Origin: Planctomycetaceae bacterium
GTDB lineage: Bacteria > Planctomycetota > Planctomycetia > Pirellulales > Pirellulaceae
NCBI GenBank assembly: GCA_002723275.1
Contig: PBNZ01000031.1
Location: forward strand, 58,447 to 122,446
Reading direction: 5' to 3'
Length of the DNA: 64,000 nt
Translations under genes and position numbers: made by a program
In this document: piece after piece, positions 1 to 9,839 of the stretch
Position numbering within the stretch: position 1 is the first letter of the stretch
Layout of the letters: each line of letters opens with the position of its first letter
The notes under the pieces: model-generated
The model's database searches: none
Told to the model about the DNA's origin: nothing
Seen by the model: only the letters and a program-made list of their open reading frames with translations

Positions 1-341
1 AAGCAATGTTCATCCTTGACGTCGAACTTTTGCCCCATGTCCTCGCCTTCAGCGGCAGTACGGATATTGCGACGGCTTCTTTGGAGGCGATCATCAAACA
101 AATCAGCCATCGCGGTCAGCTTCATGTTTTCATCAGCGTGCATCGCATTAATGGCTGCCCCACTACCGCGGCCACCACAACCAACGAGTCCAACCTTGAT
201 CGTTTCGTCGCCAGCCGCATGCACCAATTGAGGCCGTGCCAGTGATCCCACCACTGCGCCCGCGGCTAAGCCGGTAGACGTGTTCCGGATGAATTGACGG
301 CGTGAGGGGGAGGGGGAGGATTTCGAATCATGATTACTCAT
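1..341 (-). CDS. Gfo/Idh/MocA family oxidoreductase, N-terminal part (cut by window edge)
   Basis: This is the N-terminal 113 codons of a gene that runs off the left edge. The protein opens with a twin-arginine export signal (SRRQFIRN at about residues 13-20, then an alanine/glycine-rich stretch ending LVHAAG). A Rossmann dinucleotide-binding start with GLVGCGGRGSGA follows. This combination is typical of the planctomycete secreted Gfo/Idh/MocA oxidoreductases, which bind NAD(P) and act on sugars or related polyols in the periplasm. The substrate cannot be inferred from this fragment. The ATG at 341 is chosen because it directly precedes the Tat signal. Confidence 0.8.
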   Translation of the reverse strand, partial: MSNHDSKSSPSPSRRQFIRNTSTGLAAGAVVGSLARPQLVHAAGDETIKVGLVGCGGRGSGAAINAMHADENMKLTAMADLFDDRLQRSRRNIRTAAEGEDMGQKFDVKDEHC

Positions 342-492
342 GGATAAAGCTCCTTGAAGCATCGCCTGTGGCGGGAATAGTTGGGGCAGGTCTGCAACTA
401 GAATCATACTGATTTAGCCGTTCAGATTCCAGCTTTTCACCCGTTGTTGCGGCTTCGAATACCGGACAGTCGTACTCAATGGGCGGCGTCAG

Positions 493-1674
493 TTATCGCC
501 ACTGTTGAATTGCCTTGACGAATTCTTTGTCCAGCAAACCGATGTCATCACCAAAAGCAGCTTTGAATTCGGCAAGTCGTGCTTCGGGATCGGTCGGCTC
601 CAGTGGAGGTTTTTGACCAATCTTTTCCAGATATGCCTTGAATTCCTGCGGGCGGGTGCGGATCAAATGGTAGCAGAGAGACCAGGATTCAGCATAGGCA
701 TGATTCGCCAGACGAGAATCACGGAATCGCTGGTCATCGACGATCAGAGAAGTGAGTGATCCAGCAGGACGTTTTTGAAGGTAGCTCCTCATCTGGCGAA
801 GTCGGAATTGATTGACAGCGCCAATTCGTCGCCAGCCTTTCCGACTCTTCAGATCCGGAGACTCAAAGTAGATCGCAAGGCCTTCACTGAGCCAAAGAGG
901 ATTGTCCGCAAACCGACGTTGAAGACCGCTGTTGAAAGCGATTTGATGGGTTGCTTCATGGATGATTGTTGCGACGGTTCGTTCTGCTTGGGGTCGTCGA
1001 AGCATCTGGCTGATATGGGCCATCGTGCCCGTTCGATCTCCCGGCGCACGCAATTGTTCAAGGCCGGTTAAATCGTACGAGACAATGCGATTCGACTTGA
1101 GGCTGTAATAGCCGATGATCGAATTCGTCGCTTCTCCTAGCTCCGGCTGGCTGTAAGCGCGGTAGCCTGCCTTGTCACGAAAGACCACTGCCACAAGCGG
1201 CTCGTTGGCCGTTAACTCAATACCGTGGCCTTTCCAAAAATTAAGGAAGGCTCGATGCAGTCGTTCATATAACGCACCACACCATTGAGCGTAAGCTTTT
1301 GACGTGTTGTAACAGATTACATAATGAGCAGTGTTGTGAACGTTGAAGCCCGGCGGAAGTTCGCGAAGCGTGAGTGCGGTCAATTGTTTACGGTCTGCTA
1401 GCTCGAAACTTGCGTCATCGGATCGACGAGAAACAATCTCCTCCGGCATGATCGTCCAGATGATCTGTTCGGGTGTTTCCAACAGCAGACCACCATCTTG
1501 AGCTTCGACGAGTATCCGGCCCGATAATTCTTGTTGCTCGCCGTCACGAGAGACCGTTACCGTTTCAATGCCGAATACCGAGGATGCATTGGTGACGAAC
1601 GCAAAAGCTACCAGAAACCAACGCCATCTTTGTCGAGTCTGTTGCAATGCCGCGTCCCTATCGAATTGATTCAA
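493..1674 (-). CDS. DUF1570 family secreted protein with HExxH metalloprotease-like site
   Basis: A 393-residue protein with a hydrophobic N-terminal segment at about residues 17-35, suggesting a signal peptide or membrane anchor. The central part carries HEATH (239-243), followed 21 residues later by WLSEGLA (Glu264). That is the HExxH...E layout of gluzincin-type zinc peptidases, and it matches the DUF1570 family that is expanded in planctomycetes. Zinc binding and peptidase activity are inferences from the motif; no substrate is known. The outermost start is a TTG at 1674. A second TTG at 1647 has a better-spaced AGGG upstream and could be the true start. It is followed downstream by the Tat-oxidoreductase gene, about 150 bases away. 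Confidence 0.7.
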   Translation of the reverse strand: MNQFDRDAALQQTRQRWRWFLVAFAFVTNASSVFGIETVTVSRDGEQQELSGRILVEAQDGGLLLETPEQIIWTIMPEEIVSRRSDDASFELADRKQLTALTLRELPPGFNVHNTAHYVICYNTSKAYAQWCGALYERLHRAFLNFWKGHGIELTANEPLVAVVFRDKAGYRAYSQPELGEATNSIIGYYSLKSNRIVSYDLTGLEQLRAPGDRTGTMAHISQMLRRPQAERTVATIIHEATHQIAFNSGLQRRFADNPLWLSEGLAIYFESPDLKSRKGWRRIGAVNQFRLRQMRSYLQKRPAGSLTSLIVDDQRFRDSRLANHAYAESWSLCYHLIRTRPQEFKAYLEKIGQKPPLEPTDPEARLAEFKAAFGDDIGLLDKEFVKAIQQWR

Positions 1675-1738
1675 TTGAGTCGACCTGGTTTGTGAATGAC
1701 GAGTTTGTAAATTCTCGTGATCTTATTCCATTATACTC

Positions 1739-3340
1739 TCATCGGTGACTATCGCTTCCGATACTTGCCAACCAGATTCCAAAGCCGGCGATTCCAGCGA
1801 ATCCAGCGACCGATAAAAGGCATAGTCCGGCAAGTTGGTCTTCTACCCCATAATGGACGAGATTGAAAACCCGAATTGCGACCGTGGTGACTCCAGGGGG
1901 AACTGCAAGGATGCTGGTGGAAAGGTCGCCAACCGAAATGGCAAATGCCAAGATCCAGAGACTTGCCATGAACATGAGAATCTGCGGTATCACCACGGCG
2001 AGCAATTGACGAATCCGACCCGCCCCGTCCAGAGAAGCTGCCTCCAGGATGCGCTCTGGAATCTGACGAACTGCGAAGATTGCCAGCAGGAATGCATAGG
2101 GGAACGTCTTGATGCCAAGTGCCAGCCAGGGTAGCACGAGCGTGCGGTCGTACAGGTGAAAAAGCCAGTCCGAATCGGGTTGATTAAAAAGCCGGCCGAG
2201 TCCTAACGCCAGAATCGGCCCTGGGATTGCCAGCCCCAGTAACACTGCAGCCCAGCAGATCATACGAATCGTACGCCAGCTCTGAGAGAACCACGCTAAT
2301 GGCACACTGATCGCCAACACCGACAAGGCCGTGAGTTGCCCGAGAGCAGTGGACCAGCCAAATTCTTCCGCAAATTGTCCAGGGCTTTCGGCAACGATTC
2401 GAATGCACTTGAACACACTCCAGATTCGTATCCGTGTCTCGCCCGTTTGTTGCACCTCGATTCCGGCCTTGTACAACAGGTTGCCGATTGGAAGGGCGAT
2501 GAGCACCATTGTCGTCAATACAATCAACATCCCCATCCACCAACGTGCCTTGCCGAGCGGATAGGTCCAGTCGGGTGTCAATCGGGTCGGCTGAATCGAT
2601 TTCGTCAACGATTGACAGGCGACTAATGCGGCTGCTGAAAGACCAGCGATCAATAGCACACCCGGTAAGGTGCGCGATTGGGATTCAGTCAGATTGTCTC
2701 CGAGCGCGAAGCCCGTATAGATCTCTTCCGCGAAAGTCCGTACCTGATAAACATCTGTGATCGTGATTTCGCTTCCGGTCGTGACAAGAATCCACATCGC
2801 GGCGGCGATCAGGTAGGGAACCATCAACGGCAGAACTGTATCTAGAAATGCTCGTAGGGGACGAGCTTCGAGAAGCGTTTGTTCAGTCAGGTGTTTGGGG
2901 ATACGGCTGAGGCCAGTCCCCAGAATTAAGGTGACCCAGGGAAGGGCGATCACAGCATGTAAAAAGACCGCACCTCGCCATTCTTCAAGCGGCGCCGTTG
3001 CCTCTGACAGCAGAACGACACGCGAAAACCATCCTTGCAGACCAAAGCCAGCATTCCAACCTGCAACCTGTAAATAGGCTGGCATAAAAAGCATGACGAT
3101 GAGAATCATGCGAAAGAAATGACGACCAGGGAGATCAGTGCCATAGAGCAGGACTGCCAAGACGATTCCGACTGGGACACTGCTCAGGATCACCAACCCG
3201 GCAAGGAGTAACGTATTTCGTAAGAGCTCATCCGTTGCCGGTGGAGAAATCCAGAAAGCCGTGAAGATGGAAATCGCAACGATCAGCAGGGCCAAGCCGG
3301 TCTCGCCAAAATGGCTCGATAATGAGCTTCTATGAGACAT
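1739..3340 (-). CDS. ABC transporter permease, Fe3+/thiamine (FbpB/ThiP) type
   Basis: An integral membrane permease of about 533 residues with two fused BPD_transp_1 units, the architecture of FbpB, AfuB and ThiP permeases for ferric iron or thiamine. Each half has its EAA-loop region: LEARPLRAFLDTVLP in the first, LEAASLDGAGRIRQL in the second. About twelve hydrophobic segments are visible. An upstream in-frame GTG at 3400 would add 20 polar residues, but it sits directly on a GGA with no room for a ribosome site, so the ATG at 3340 is preferred. No binding protein or ATPase gene lies next to it, so the cargo is not known and its partners must be encoded elsewhere. Confidence 0.75.
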   Translation of the reverse strand: MSHRSSLSSHFGETGLALLIVAISIFTAFWISPPATDELLRNTLLLAGLVILSSVPVGIVLAVLLYGTDLPGRHFFRMILIVMLFMPAYLQVAGWNAGFGLQGWFSRVVLLSEATAPLEEWRGAVFLHAVIALPWVTLILGTGLSRIPKHLTEQTLLEARPLRAFLDTVLPLMVPYLIAAAMWILVTTGSEITITDVYQVRTFAEEIYTGFALGDNLTESQSRTLPGVLLIAGLSAAALVACQSLTKSIQPTRLTPDWTYPLGKARWWMGMLIVLTTMVLIALPIGNLLYKAGIEVQQTGETRIRIWSVFKCIRIVAESPGQFAEEFGWSTALGQLTALSVLAISVPLAWFSQSWRTIRMICWAAVLLGLAIPGPILALGLGRLFNQPDSDWLFHLYDRTLVLPWLALGIKTFPYAFLLAIFAVRQIPERILEAASLDGAGRIRQLLAVVIPQILMFMASLWILAFAISVGDLSTSILAVPPGVTTVAIRVFNLVHYGVEDQLAGLCLLSVAGFAGIAGFGIWLASIGSDSHR

Positions 3341-3539
3341 CTGAGGCGAAGTTCTTTCCGGGTTCCGGGGGCGGTCAGCGACCGCGTTGTGAATGGACAC
3401 TCCGCAACGATCAAAGCTGTCCGATCCTGATCTCCCATTCTATCGCGAAATGGGAACTGCCAGAATCGCACTCCCTTACGATTGCAGAGCGATCAGCTGA
3501 GAAATGGAATTGCCTTGTGACGGTCGGGCATCGGCTGGA

Positions 3540-4925
3540 TTATGGAGTGAGTTGTTTTCGGATTTCAGCCATGATCAACTGTTCGACAGAAGCATCCCAA
3601 CGCGTGGGCAATCCATAATAGACCATCGCGCTCTCTCCCTCGTATCCGCCCTCGAGCCAGATACGTCGAGACGGAATGTAGGCCATGACGTCGTTGGCAT
3701 AACCAGCAACCCATGCCTTGTCATTCAGCGACTTCGTCTTGATGGCAAAGTCGACAACGACTTCGCCACCTAGAAAGACCATGGGGATCTCGTCACCAAT
3801 TCGCCACGTTTGAATCGGGTAGGGATAGGTCTTGGAAAGCGGTTTTCCAGATTGGATCTGCCGCAGCAACACTTTGGCCCGCATCGAACGGTAGATGTCT
3901 TTGCCGTCAACATCTTTCTGTAAATCTGCTTCATCGGGAAGGTCATCGAAAGGCAGGGCAATTTCGGAGTATTGTGAATGAAGCTTGCCGGTGATCGGTT
4001 GCATCGGTTCCTTGAGTTCCGCGAGCACGGTTTGTCCGAGTTGTCGTCCGTAATTTTTGGCAAGCTCAACCGAACGGCGTGGTAATGGATTCTGGTCGGC
4101 GCCGCAGCCCGCCCAGAACATCGCTGTGCAGTCTGGAATGGCCTGTTCGATTTCGATTTGTGCAAATCCCGGGTAATCGCCCGACCATTCAAAAGAGCTC
4201 AAGACAGTTGCGTGGCAGGCATAGCCGAAAAGGACGGCCTTGAGTTTGTCATTCTTGCGCACGGCCAAGACAGGGACCGCATGGTCGATTGGACCGACAA
4301 GCTGACCAGCCTGTCGAAGTTGGGGCACCTTGTTCTCCGGGTTGTTACGTCGATTGACGGCAAAATCTGTCGTGCCGACGGACCAAGTGAGCGATGCCGG
4401 CTGTATTTCACGCCGCGCGCGATCGACCACGTCGATAATTTTTTGCGAGGTGCTTTCAGCATATTTTAGAATCTTCTGGCGATCGGTGGGGGCGATCGCT
4501 TCGAAGTGCATCGGCCGCAGGTTGTAACCGACCACGGGGCCGGTGTGCGTGTGAGAACAACAGATCGCGATCGAATCACGCGGAAAACCAAATTGATCGC
4601 TGAGCTTTTTGCAGAGTCGCGTTGAAAAGTCTCGGTCGACTCCGATCAGATCTAACGTGATGATGACGACCTGCTTGCCTGTCGTATCCTCGAGAACCAG
4701 GGCTTTGGCCCAGAGATCCGTGAGCTTGCCCTCGGCGGGTCGGTCGCGGGAAGCGTAGCCCGCCATCCAGATCGGTTCATTCGGAGTAATGTTGGCTGAG
4801 GCAACTCCTGCCTTCCATCCGTCTGACGCGAAGGTGGACCCAGTGATCATCAATAATAGAAGTCCCGAAGTCCATAGCGTCATCCAGTCGCTAAGGTGAC
4901 TTTTCGATCCGATCGACGTCTTCAT
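3540..4925 (-). CDS. Neutral/alkaline non-lysosomal ceramidase N-domain protein, secreted
   Basis: A 461-residue protein with a signal peptide (hydrophobic segment at about 17-34). It belongs to the neutral ceramidase N-terminal domain family. The start of the mature chain, GVASANITPNEPIWMAGY, and the metal-site motif CSHTHTGPVV are characteristic. Neutral ceramidases cleave the amide bond of ceramide with zinc. The planctomycete relatives are short (the C-terminal immunoglobulin-like domain is missing here) and their real substrates are unknown. The gene starts 3 bases after the stop of the PVC cytochrome gene, so the two are probably co-transcribed and co-translated. Confidence 0.8.
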   Translation of the reverse strand: MKTSIGSKSHLSDWMTLWTSGLLLLMITGSTFASDGWKAGVASANITPNEPIWMAGYASRDRPAEGKLTDLWAKALVLEDTTGKQVVIITLDLIGVDRDFSTRLCKKLSDQFGFPRDSIAICCSHTHTGPVVGYNLRPMHFEAIAPTDRQKILKYAESTSQKIIDVVDRARREIQPASLTWSVGTTDFAVNRRNNPENKVPQLRQAGQLVGPIDHAVPVLAVRKNDKLKAVLFGYACHATVLSSFEWSGDYPGFAQIEIEQAIPDCTAMFWAGCGADQNPLPRRSVELAKNYGRQLGQTVLAELKEPMQPITGKLHSQYSEIALPFDDLPDEADLQKDVDGKDIYRSMRAKVLLRQIQSGKPLSKTYPYPIQTWRIGDEIPMVFLGGEVVVDFAIKTKSLNDKAWVAGYANDVMAYIPSRRIWLEGGYEGESAMVYYGLPTRWDASVEQLIMAEIRKQLTP

Positions 4926-4928
4926 GAG

Positions 4929-7901
4929 TTATTCCGATTGCATGAGGAATGAAAGCAGGTTGGTCATCGCCGCCTTGTCGATTTGTGCCTCAAGCCCCTC
5001 CGGCATGATGGATTTTCCCGTACTCCGCAACTCTTCGATTTCCGCGCGAGTCAACGTGTGAGCATTCTGGTTATCGCTCCGCAGGGTAATCGATGATCCT
5101 GTTTCACTGGTTAGCATGCCTGAGATTACTCGTCCGTCTGAAGTCGTTGCGATGTAATTCATGTATTGCGGATTTACTTCACGATTTGGAACCAGCACAT
5201 TGGTCAGGATTGCGTCTGGTCCACGATTTCGCATGGCAGCCAGATTCGGCCCTAGTTCATAGCCAACATCACCAACGCGGTGGCAGCTCGAGCAATTCTT
5301 CTTGAAGACTTCCGCACCAGCGGTCACATCGCCCTTCGTTTCCAGAACGATACGATACTCTTCGAGGATTCGCTCACGGTCGGGGTTCAAGGAAGTGGCC
5401 AATCGCTCGATCCGTTGTTGTGTCGCGGATCCGTCGGGGACGATCGACTTCCATTTTGAAAAATCTAATTCGATCGCAGAGATTCTTTCCGATTCGATAG
5501 CCGTTAACAAAACGTCCTGCCAAGCGGGACGCGAAACGATGGTGTCGAACGCGCTGCGTCGTCGCTGTGGTGTCAATTGCGGCCACTCATCTATTAATGC
5601 TTCAGCGACCTGATTCGACGTGAATTGTCCCATTACCTGGAGACTCAACTGTTGCAGCGACGAAGATTCGGTGGGCGAGAGCAAGCGACGGAGCCTCGGT
5701 ATTTCTCTTTCAGCATCACCGAGTGTGAGAGCGCGAATCGCGAGAGTGAGTTGCGAGCTTGTTTTGTCGTCGGAGGCTGACGGTTGATGATCGTCAAGTA
5801 ATTGATGAGCTCTGTCCAGCACATCACGTCTCGCCGACTTCCAAGGCTCTCGATTCATGGCCCGTTGCAACTCGGATTTGGGTTGAGGGCGAAGCGAGGT
5901 CAGAACGGTTGTCGCAGCACGCCAACGATCGGGGGGCAAGTTTTGCAACCACCCCGCCAAGTCCTGAAGATCTTGTTTGTCTTGCTGCTGGCTGATCTGT
6001 CTTGCCAGGCGACTGACAAGATTTGCCGATGGCGATGGCGATTCGACGATTTGAATTAATGCTGGACCGGCACCCGATGCGAGTGAACTTTGGATGGCAA
6101 GGTCAAGGTAGAGATCGTTAGGGCGGTCGAGGGCGAGATCCACTAAAGGTCCAAGGCGATCTTTCAAATCGAGGCCGCCGAGGCTAAAGGCGAGTTGAAA
6201 TCGGACGGGCATTGATTCGTCCTGAACCATCGCCGCGAGGTGCTCTCGGATTGCAGGTGAGTCAAGTTGAGATTCGGCGCACTCAATCGTATGGCGACGA
6301 ACTTGTTCGTGTGAATCCTTCAATGCCGTCAGTAGTAATGAATCCGGCAAAGCATCCGCTGCCTGCAGAGCCCGCAATGCTCGAATCCGCGCTTCCGGAT
6401 GTTTTCCTTGCCGAACCAGCTTTTGCAAATCTTCTTCCGCTTGCTGCCAACCTCGTTCGTACAGCAGTCTTGCCGCTGTCTCACGATGCCAGTCGTTGGC
6501 ATGATCCAGCGTTGCGACGAGTTCACGCGCCGAAGCCTCGTGAAGTTTTGGCAGGGCAGGCTGTTGGAAATTGTCCGGAACGATGCGGTAGATACGTCCC
6601 CGGTCCCGACCGCTTGTGAGATCGAGATGCTTTTTGATGATCGGTGGCAACGATGCGGGATGCTCAATTACCTCGCGATACATGTCGGCGATGTAGAGCG
6701 TTCCATCGGGAGCATTCGCCAGTTGGACGGGGCGAAACCAGATGTCGGTTGAAGTCAGGAATTCGTCGCCCTCGTCGATGCGTGATCCCGAATATCGGAG
6801 ACCTTGCCTGTGGAGACGCTTGCGATGCACCAGATTGCTGCCAACGTCACATACGTAGGCGAGTTGGTAGTCTTCATGAGGCCAGGCATTGCCCCGGTAG
6901 ATCGTCACCCCCGTTGCACCCGTGAAGTATCCAGCGGGAGTCCCACCGCCCTCGACAGGCCCGGGCACTTCACCGGCGACCCGAAGGCGAGTCCGGACAA
7001 TTCTCCAAGGCTCTATCGGACTTTGCCGGAACACCGGTGCTTGTGGACCATCCGTGGCGATGCTGATGCGTGGTGATGGGGCGGCGAGGAACGGGTTTCG
7101 TATCAGGTAACGATCGTCAAAAACCACATATTGCAGGTGATCGCTATTCGAGCAGACGAACCGCTCGCCCCAGCCGTTGATTGATAAACCATGTTGTGCA
7201 CCGCCGCTCACGGGAATCATCGCTTCCGTCTTAGGATCGAACGCAAAATCCCGACCTCGTAACGAAAGCTTTTGGCCATTGGGGGTATCGAGCGTGGCGC
7301 CGGAACTACTGGTGGCACCATAGAGTTGGTGATCTAAGTTCCAGTGAAACGAATTCAAGAGACCTTGGACATTGCCTCGCCCAAATCCCGAATAGACAAT
7401 TCTCTCTTCATCGGCGCGGCCGTCGTCATCTTGATCTCGATAGTATCGGATGTCCGGGGCAACGCCCACGTAAACGCCACCGTTATAGCATGCGATGGCC
7501 GTCGGCCAGGATAATTGATCGACATACGTCGTCGCGTGATCAAAAACTCCGTCACCATCCTTGTCGGTCAGTCTGCGAATTCGACCCAGATTCAGATTCT
7601 CGTCTTCCGAGTAGCCTCGCATTTCGACGACGAATAATCGCCCTTGTTCGTCGAATGCCATGGCGATCGGATCCGTCACCATCGGTTCGCAGGCGACCTG
7701 TTCGATACGAAAACCAGGTTGGATGCGGAACGAGTCGAGAGCCGCCTTGGGTGAGAGAGGTTTGATGCGAGGCAATTCACTCGCATAGTCAGGCTCCGCG
7801 GCGAACGTAACCCGATAGGAAGTTGTCAGAACCACCAGAATCCAGGCAATAGTGAGAGCTTGGATCCAAACGACAGAGCGATGCGGCAGATGTGTAGACA
7901 T
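4929..7901 (-). CDS. PVC-type haem-binding CxxCH protein with beta-propeller and HEAT-like repeats
   Basis: A 990-residue exported protein with a hydrophobic leader at about 13-33. The first half is a glucose/sorbosone-dehydrogenase-like propeller (PVC family 'membrane-bound dehydrogenase' region, with phrases such as FDEQGRLFVVEMRGY). The middle is a helical repeat region with HEAT-like spacing. The C-terminal approximately 130 residues form a cytochrome c-like domain with CSSCH. Proteins of this build are strongly enriched in planctomycetes and verrucomicrobia and are thought to oxidise sugars or sugar derivatives in the periplasm, passing electrons to the haem. The specific substrate is not known. 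Its tight coupling to the ceramidase-like gene suggests a joint extracytoplasmic catabolic role. Confidence 0.85.
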   Translation of the reverse strand: MSTHLPHRSVVWIQALTIAWILVVLTTSYRVTFAAEPDYASELPRIKPLSPKAALDSFRIQPGFRIEQVACEPMVTDPIAMAFDEQGRLFVVEMRGYSEDENLNLGRIRRLTDKDGDGVFDHATTYVDQLSWPTAIACYNGGVYVGVAPDIRYYRDQDDDGRADEERIVYSGFGRGNVQGLLNSFHWNLDHQLYGATSSSGATLDTPNGQKLSLRGRDFAFDPKTEAMIPVSGGAQHGLSINGWGERFVCSNSDHLQYVVFDDRYLIRNPFLAAPSPRISIATDGPQAPVFRQSPIEPWRIVRTRLRVAGEVPGPVEGGGTPAGYFTGATGVTIYRGNAWPHEDYQLAYVCDVGSNLVHRKRLHRQGLRYSGSRIDEGDEFLTSTDIWFRPVQLANAPDGTLYIADMYREVIEHPASLPPIIKKHLDLTSGRDRGRIYRIVPDNFQQPALPKLHEASARELVATLDHANDWHRETAARLLYERGWQQAEEDLQKLVRQGKHPEARIRALRALQAADALPDSLLLTALKDSHEQVRRHTIECAESQLDSPAIREHLAAMVQDESMPVRFQLAFSLGGLDLKDRLGPLVDLALDRPNDLYLDLAIQSSLASGAGPALIQIVESPSPSANLVSRLARQISQQQDKQDLQDLAGWLQNLPPDRWRAATTVLTSLRPQPKSELQRAMNREPWKSARRDVLDRAHQLLDDHQPSASDDKTSSQLTLAIRALTLGDAEREIPRLRRLLSPTESSSLQQLSLQVMGQFTSNQVAEALIDEWPQLTPQRRRSAFDTIVSRPAWQDVLLTAIESERISAIELDFSKWKSIVPDGSATQQRIERLATSLNPDRERILEEYRIVLETKGDVTAGAEVFKKNCSSCHRVGDVGYELGPNLAAMRNRGPDAILTNVLVPNREVNPQYMNYIATTSDGRVISGMLTSETGSSITLRSDNQNAHTLTRAEIEELRSTGKSIMPEGLEAQIDKAAMTNLLSFLMQSE

Positions 7902-7943
7902 GCTGTCGATTGTAGCATTGTCTGCCCGACTTTGCTCAAAAAG

Positions 7944-8879
7944 TTACTCGGTTTGGGCATCGCTATCTTTGCGTGCCGTCGCCTGGCGATCTTCGAGCGA
8001 TTCGGTTGAGCGGGCGAGATACTTCATGTTGCTTTCAGGACCGTTGAATCCCAGGACATTTTCGTCCCAGTCAAGTTGTTTCGAGAGTAGGCGTCCGGCG
8101 TCCACATCAAATCGTAATTGACCCTTCGAAATGCGTTGGACCAATTGAGATTTTACACGCGGGCTGTTGATGGGAGTCAGGACTTCCGTTTTGACGGAGA
8201 TGGTCGCAACGCCTGTCTCAACTTTTTCCAATCGATAGACCTGTCGTGTTTTGATCGACTTGATGCGGTTACTTTCAAGGCGAACCTTCAGCTCCAGGGG
8301 TTGGGCCCATTGGTAACCGACCTTCACCTCTTTTTGCGGGAGGGGAATTGAGAGTCCGCCGAGTCCGAATTCTGGATGGACCACGTTGTTCACGCGATTC
8401 ACAATTCGGCCCGAACGATCCATGGTGATCGTGCTCAACGGAATCCCAATCGTTTTTTTGACCTCGCCAAATTCGATCGGCGGTTCTTCATCGGTTTCGC
8501 TGTTGAAGCGGACTGGCTCGCGACCGGCAACTTCGGACCACATGTCGACAGCGTCGACGATGTGAACAAATTCCGCGTGCCCTTTATCGTTGACATCTTT
8601 GACATGAAGCGAACGCGTCGATTTAGTCCGCAGCTTTGTTTTTTGATTGTTGCCCGAGATGGTGGTGTCAATCGTCGCAAGATGCTCGATCGTGTAAGTG
8701 AGAACTTCGCCGGGCTCATACTTGTATTCCAGCAGATGGCTCTCTTCCGTTAGGTCTTTCTTCGCTTCGCGAAGTTCCTGCGTCAGAGATTCCTCAGCGA
8801 CAGTCGAGAAGGTGCCGACAGCGCCCCAAAGAGTCATCGTAAAAACGAGAGTGCAGTTGATAGGCTTCATTTTATGCAT
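7944..8879 (-). CDS. Secreted protein of unknown function, DUF6263-like
   Basis: A 311-residue protein with a signal-peptide-like start (positively charged, then about 18 hydrophobic residues). The rest is predicted mostly beta, with a repeated pattern of surface-charged strands. It contains YEPGEVLTYTI early on, and later a passage on 'SGRIVNR', which resembles the DUF6263 type of planctomycete secreted proteins. No catalytic motif is visible. The start may be either ATG at 8879 or the one nine bases later. It lies 20 bases from nadK and on the same strand, but I see no functional link. Confidence 0.55.
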   Translation of the reverse strand: MHKMKPINCTLVFTMTLWGAVGTFSTVAEESLTQELREAKKDLTEESHLLEYKYEPGEVLTYTIEHLATIDTTISGNNQKTKLRTKSTRSLHVKDVNDKGHAEFVHIVDAVDMWSEVAGREPVRFNSETDEEPPIEFGEVKKTIGIPLSTITMDRSGRIVNRVNNVVHPEFGLGGLSIPLPQKEVKVGYQWAQPLELKVRLESNRIKSIKTRQVYRLEKVETGVATISVKTEVLTPINSPRVKSQLVQRISKGQLRFDVDAGRLLSKQLDWDENVLGFNGPESNMKYLARSTESLEDRQATARKDSDAQTE

Positions 8880-8899
8880 CCGTGCAAAGTAGACCGGTT

Positions 8900-9787
8900 T
8901 TAATCACGCTCCATCTGTTGGATTCGCCCACCCCAACCAAGCTTTTTGCGCAAAGTCCGGTAGTCATTATGCCCAGTGACTTCAACGAGCTTGAATTGCG
9001 GTTCAGCTCGCCGAACAACAACATGATCGTTGGGCGTCAAATTATGGAGCGTCTCTCCGTCGACAACGACGGCGGTGTCGACATGCGGCTCCTGGACAAC
9101 CATCTCGTAAACACGGTCAGCCGTGTCAACAACAGGGCGAACCGTCAAGGTATGTGGACTTATCGGCGACACCACAAACGCCTGCAGGTTCTTCCGCAAG
9201 ATCGGGCCACCTGCCGACAGACTGTGTGCTGTCGAACCGACAGGTGTACTGATGATCAAGCCGTCGCAACTATAAGTCGTCACCAATTCTGCGTCAACGT
9301 AAAGATCAACGTTCATGATCGAGTAGGGAGGTCCGCCTAGTACGGCAGCTTCGTTGAGTCCTAATCGTTCTGCTAGCACCTGTCCATCTTTTCCGATGAC
9401 CGAACAGCTCAGCATCAGATGTTCAACGATCGTGCAGTTGCCCGCACATACGTCCGCGAAGACGGACAACAGTTTTTCGACTGACAGATCTGCCAGGAAA
9501 CCTAGCTTGCCAAGATTGACTCCCACAACGGGTCTTTGGTGAGGTCCCATCTGACGGGCCGAACGCAGAATCGATCCGTCGCCACCGAGTACCACGGCCA
9601 AGTCCGATTCGACCCGGCTCAGGTCCTGCGTGAACGTAAAGTCTTCGCAGACAATCTCTGCGTGCCTTTCGATCAAAGGCCGCACTCGAGTCAGGGCTTC
9701 CTGGACCGACGGTTGGTCGGACCCCAGTAGCATCACACGTGGCCGTGCGGAAGAATCTCGAAGGTCATCGGAGCGATCAGGGTTCAT
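8900..9787 (-). CDS. nadK: NAD(+)/NADH kinase
   Basis: A 295-residue ATP-NAD kinase that phosphorylates NAD to NADP in the cytoplasm. The catalytic GGDGS motif is at residues 68-72. The NE motif (GLNEAAV) and the glycine-rich block DGLIISTPVGSTAHSLSAGG, which lines the NAD site, follow in the family order. Length is normal. The ATG at 9787 is the only reasonable start. It sits just downstream of dxs on the same strand and may share its transcript. Confidence 0.93.
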   Translation of the reverse strand: MNPDRSDDLRDSSARPRVMLLGSDQPSVQEALTRVRPLIERHAEIVCEDFTFTQDLSRVESDLAVVLGGDGSILRSARQMGPHQRPVVGVNLGKLGFLADLSVEKLLSVFADVCAGNCTIVEHLMLSCSVIGKDGQVLAERLGLNEAAVLGGPPYSIMNVDLYVDAELVTTYSCDGLIISTPVGSTAHSLSAGGPILRKNLQAFVVSPISPHTLTVRPVVDTADRVYEMVVQEPHVDTAVVVDGETLHNLTPNDHVVVRRAEPQFKLVEVTGHNDYRTLRKKLGWGGRIQQMERD

Positions 9788-9839
9788 TATGCCGGATCAT
9801 AAGTTAGGTGATCAGCGAGGGAAACCCCGACAGTCGGTA

